Shown here piece by piece: positions 63,095 to 64,000 of a DNA stretch of 64,000 nucleotides. The stretch is from Nothophaeocryptopus gaeumannii (Eukaryota; Ascomycota; Dothideomycetes; Mycosphaerellales; Mycosphaerellaceae). Every line of letters begins with the position of its first letter. The stretch's first letter is position 1. The stretch lies in contig JASISA010000027.1 in NCBI GenBank assembly GCA_031771865.1, forward strand, positions 3,038,001 to 3,102,000, read 5' to 3'. Below the pieces are notes generated by a model. It worked only from the letters and a program-made list of their open reading frames with translations. It was not told the origin of the DNA and ran no database searches. The translations under genes and the position numbers were made by a program.

Positions 63095-64000
63095 CTAACC
63101 TCTAAGGTATTGAACCAGCTGCGTGAGCTTGTTCCTCGTCTCGTCGTTGATCTGATCTTCCGGTGGACCCATGACCTTCTCAAACACAGGCATGAGCTTC
63201 TCGGTCAAGCCCTGAACGACCGAATTCTGGGACTGATACAGGCTGACAATCATGTCGAAGACGGGCTCGTTCTCCCGAAAGTCTTCCTTTAGCGGTAATA
63301 GCTCAACCAATCGAGGAAGTACTGGCTCGAGAGGGATATTGTCGGGGGACTTCTTGATCATGCGGCTAACACAGCCTGCTGCATTGTCAAGCAGGCGTGC
63401 TTCGGACTCATTGGCATCGGAATTGCGTTGCAGCAATGGCTCCAGCAATCCGAGAACTTGTCCATAGGTGGGAAGAATCTCCTTCGCATCCGAACTGTTG
63501 AGGCAAAGGAGACCCATGCCGTAAGCGGCATTGCTCTTCGTTTCAGGGTCCTCGTCACTTAGCCGCTTGAGAAGTAGCTGCTTCATGCGCGGTGTGTATG
63601 GTGTGCACGCGGTGCCCATGGACTCGATGCATTCTCCCATTGTGCCGACGGCCGCAGAGCGCTCAAAGCGCTCATGTGAAGAACAATACCTCACGATCGG
63701 TGCCTCGAAGATTTTCCAGAGCTCGCCAACTTGCTCGCCTAGGGCAGTTGCGAGAGCCGTCACTACCTCCATGGCAGTCTCGATCACAAGCCAGTCGTAC
63801 TCTGCAGATTCGCCCTCCATTGGCGCTGGCTCGTCGAACTCGTCTTCGTCCTTCTGGCAGGGATGGCTGCGCTGGAGGATAAGCATAACGGCGGCAGTAA
63901 CCTGTTCCAACGGAGTGGCATTCTTCGAATTGGCTGAGGGAGCAAGGACCGCGGGACCGCAAAGCTTAAGAGTTGCGGCAAGATTGCGGTTGATCTCTGT
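63095..64000 (-). CDS. Importin subunit beta-4 (Kap123-like), C-terminal part
   Basis: Karyopherin-beta for nuclear import of ribosomal proteins and histones. 301 C-terminal residues are present; the frame is open to the window edge, so the N-terminal two-thirds lie outside. HEAT repeats visible: VIETAMEVVTALATALGEQV, RFERSAAVGTMGECIESMG, MKQLLLKRLSDEDPETKSNA, AAYGMGLLCLNSS, LLDNAAGCVSRMIKKSP, PRLVELLPLKEDFRENEPVF and LVQYLRG at the end. The blocks YGMGLLC, DNAAGCVSRMI and LPLKED..EN are characteristic of Kap123/importin-4. No intron appears in this part. Confidence 0.88.
   Translation of the reverse strand, partial: TEINRNLAATLKLCGPAVLAPSANSKNATPLEQVTAAVMLILQRSHPCQKDEDEFDEPAPMEGESAEYDWLVIETAMEVVTALATALGEQVGELWKIFEAPIVRYCSSHERFERSAAVGTMGECIESMGTACTPYTPRMKQLLLKRLSDEDPETKSNAAYGMGLLCLNSSDAKEILPTYGQVLGLLEPLLQRNSDANESEARLLDNAAGCVSRMIKKSPDNIPLEPVLPRLVELLPLKEDFRENEPVFDMIVSLYQSQNSVVQGLTEKLMPVFEKVMGPPEDQINDETRNKLTQLVQYLRG

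Overview
This window is nuclear DNA from a filamentous ascomycete (Pezizomycotina). Many genes carry short GT..AG spliceosomal introns of about 50-190 nt, often with a CTGAC/CTGAA-like branch site. Intergenic spaces are compact. The gene set is typical of this group: an SPO22/ZIP4 meiosis gene, DNA polymerase kappa, a RIC8 synembryn, a SUR7/PalI membrane protein, a Zn2Cys6 regulator, a RIF1 with AT-hook, and a PNG1 homologue without its catalytic Cys. Protein similarity suggests Dothideomycetes, but order and genus cannot be fixed from the sequence alone.

Layout. 1-4.5 kb: 3' part of the MAK5 helicase gene, then mitochondrial BCKDHA (minus) and COQ5 (plus), which share a 397-bp divergent promoter. 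5.1-8.3 kb: an 11-exon Zn2Cys6 transcription factor. 8.3-10.6 kb: no gene seen. 10.6-16 kb: a small secreted NTF2-like protein, an FAD monooxygenase, and an 8-exon GH18 enzyme without signal peptide that ends in a UBA domain. 16-23 kb: RAD4/XPC and CDK1 (divergent), then a glucose-6-phosphate 1-epimerase. 23-34 kb: RIF1 and RIC8 (divergent), then SPO22/ZIP4. 34.9-41.4 kb: an unknown two-helix membrane protein, an acatalytic-looking PNG1 and a SUR7-family protein. 41.5-46.6 kb: UTP4 and a G1/S cyclin, followed upstream of the cyclin by a 5.2-kb gene-poor stretch. 51.8-58.2 kb: a coiled-coil protein of unknown role, DNA polymerase kappa and a probably peroxisomal FMN 2-hydroxyacid oxidase. 58.7-64 kb: a large BRCT protein with degenerate internal repeats, and the C-terminal part of an importin beta-4/Kap123 homologue running off the window.

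Most genes are unrelated housekeeping genes. Two themes stand out. One is a concentration of chromosome and cell-cycle genes (RAD4, CDK1, RIF1, SPO22, cyclin, POLK, BRCT protein). The other is a possible functional pair: a PNG1 whose catalytic Cys is Val, and a cytosolic GH18 enzyme carrying a ubiquitin-binding UBA domain. Together these suggest a deglycosylation route for ubiquitinated ER-derived glycoproteins. Several genes also contain microexons (22, 24, 16 and 16 nt, and a 4-nt first coding exon). These were placed by reading frame, splice signals and protein continuity; no transcript data were available.
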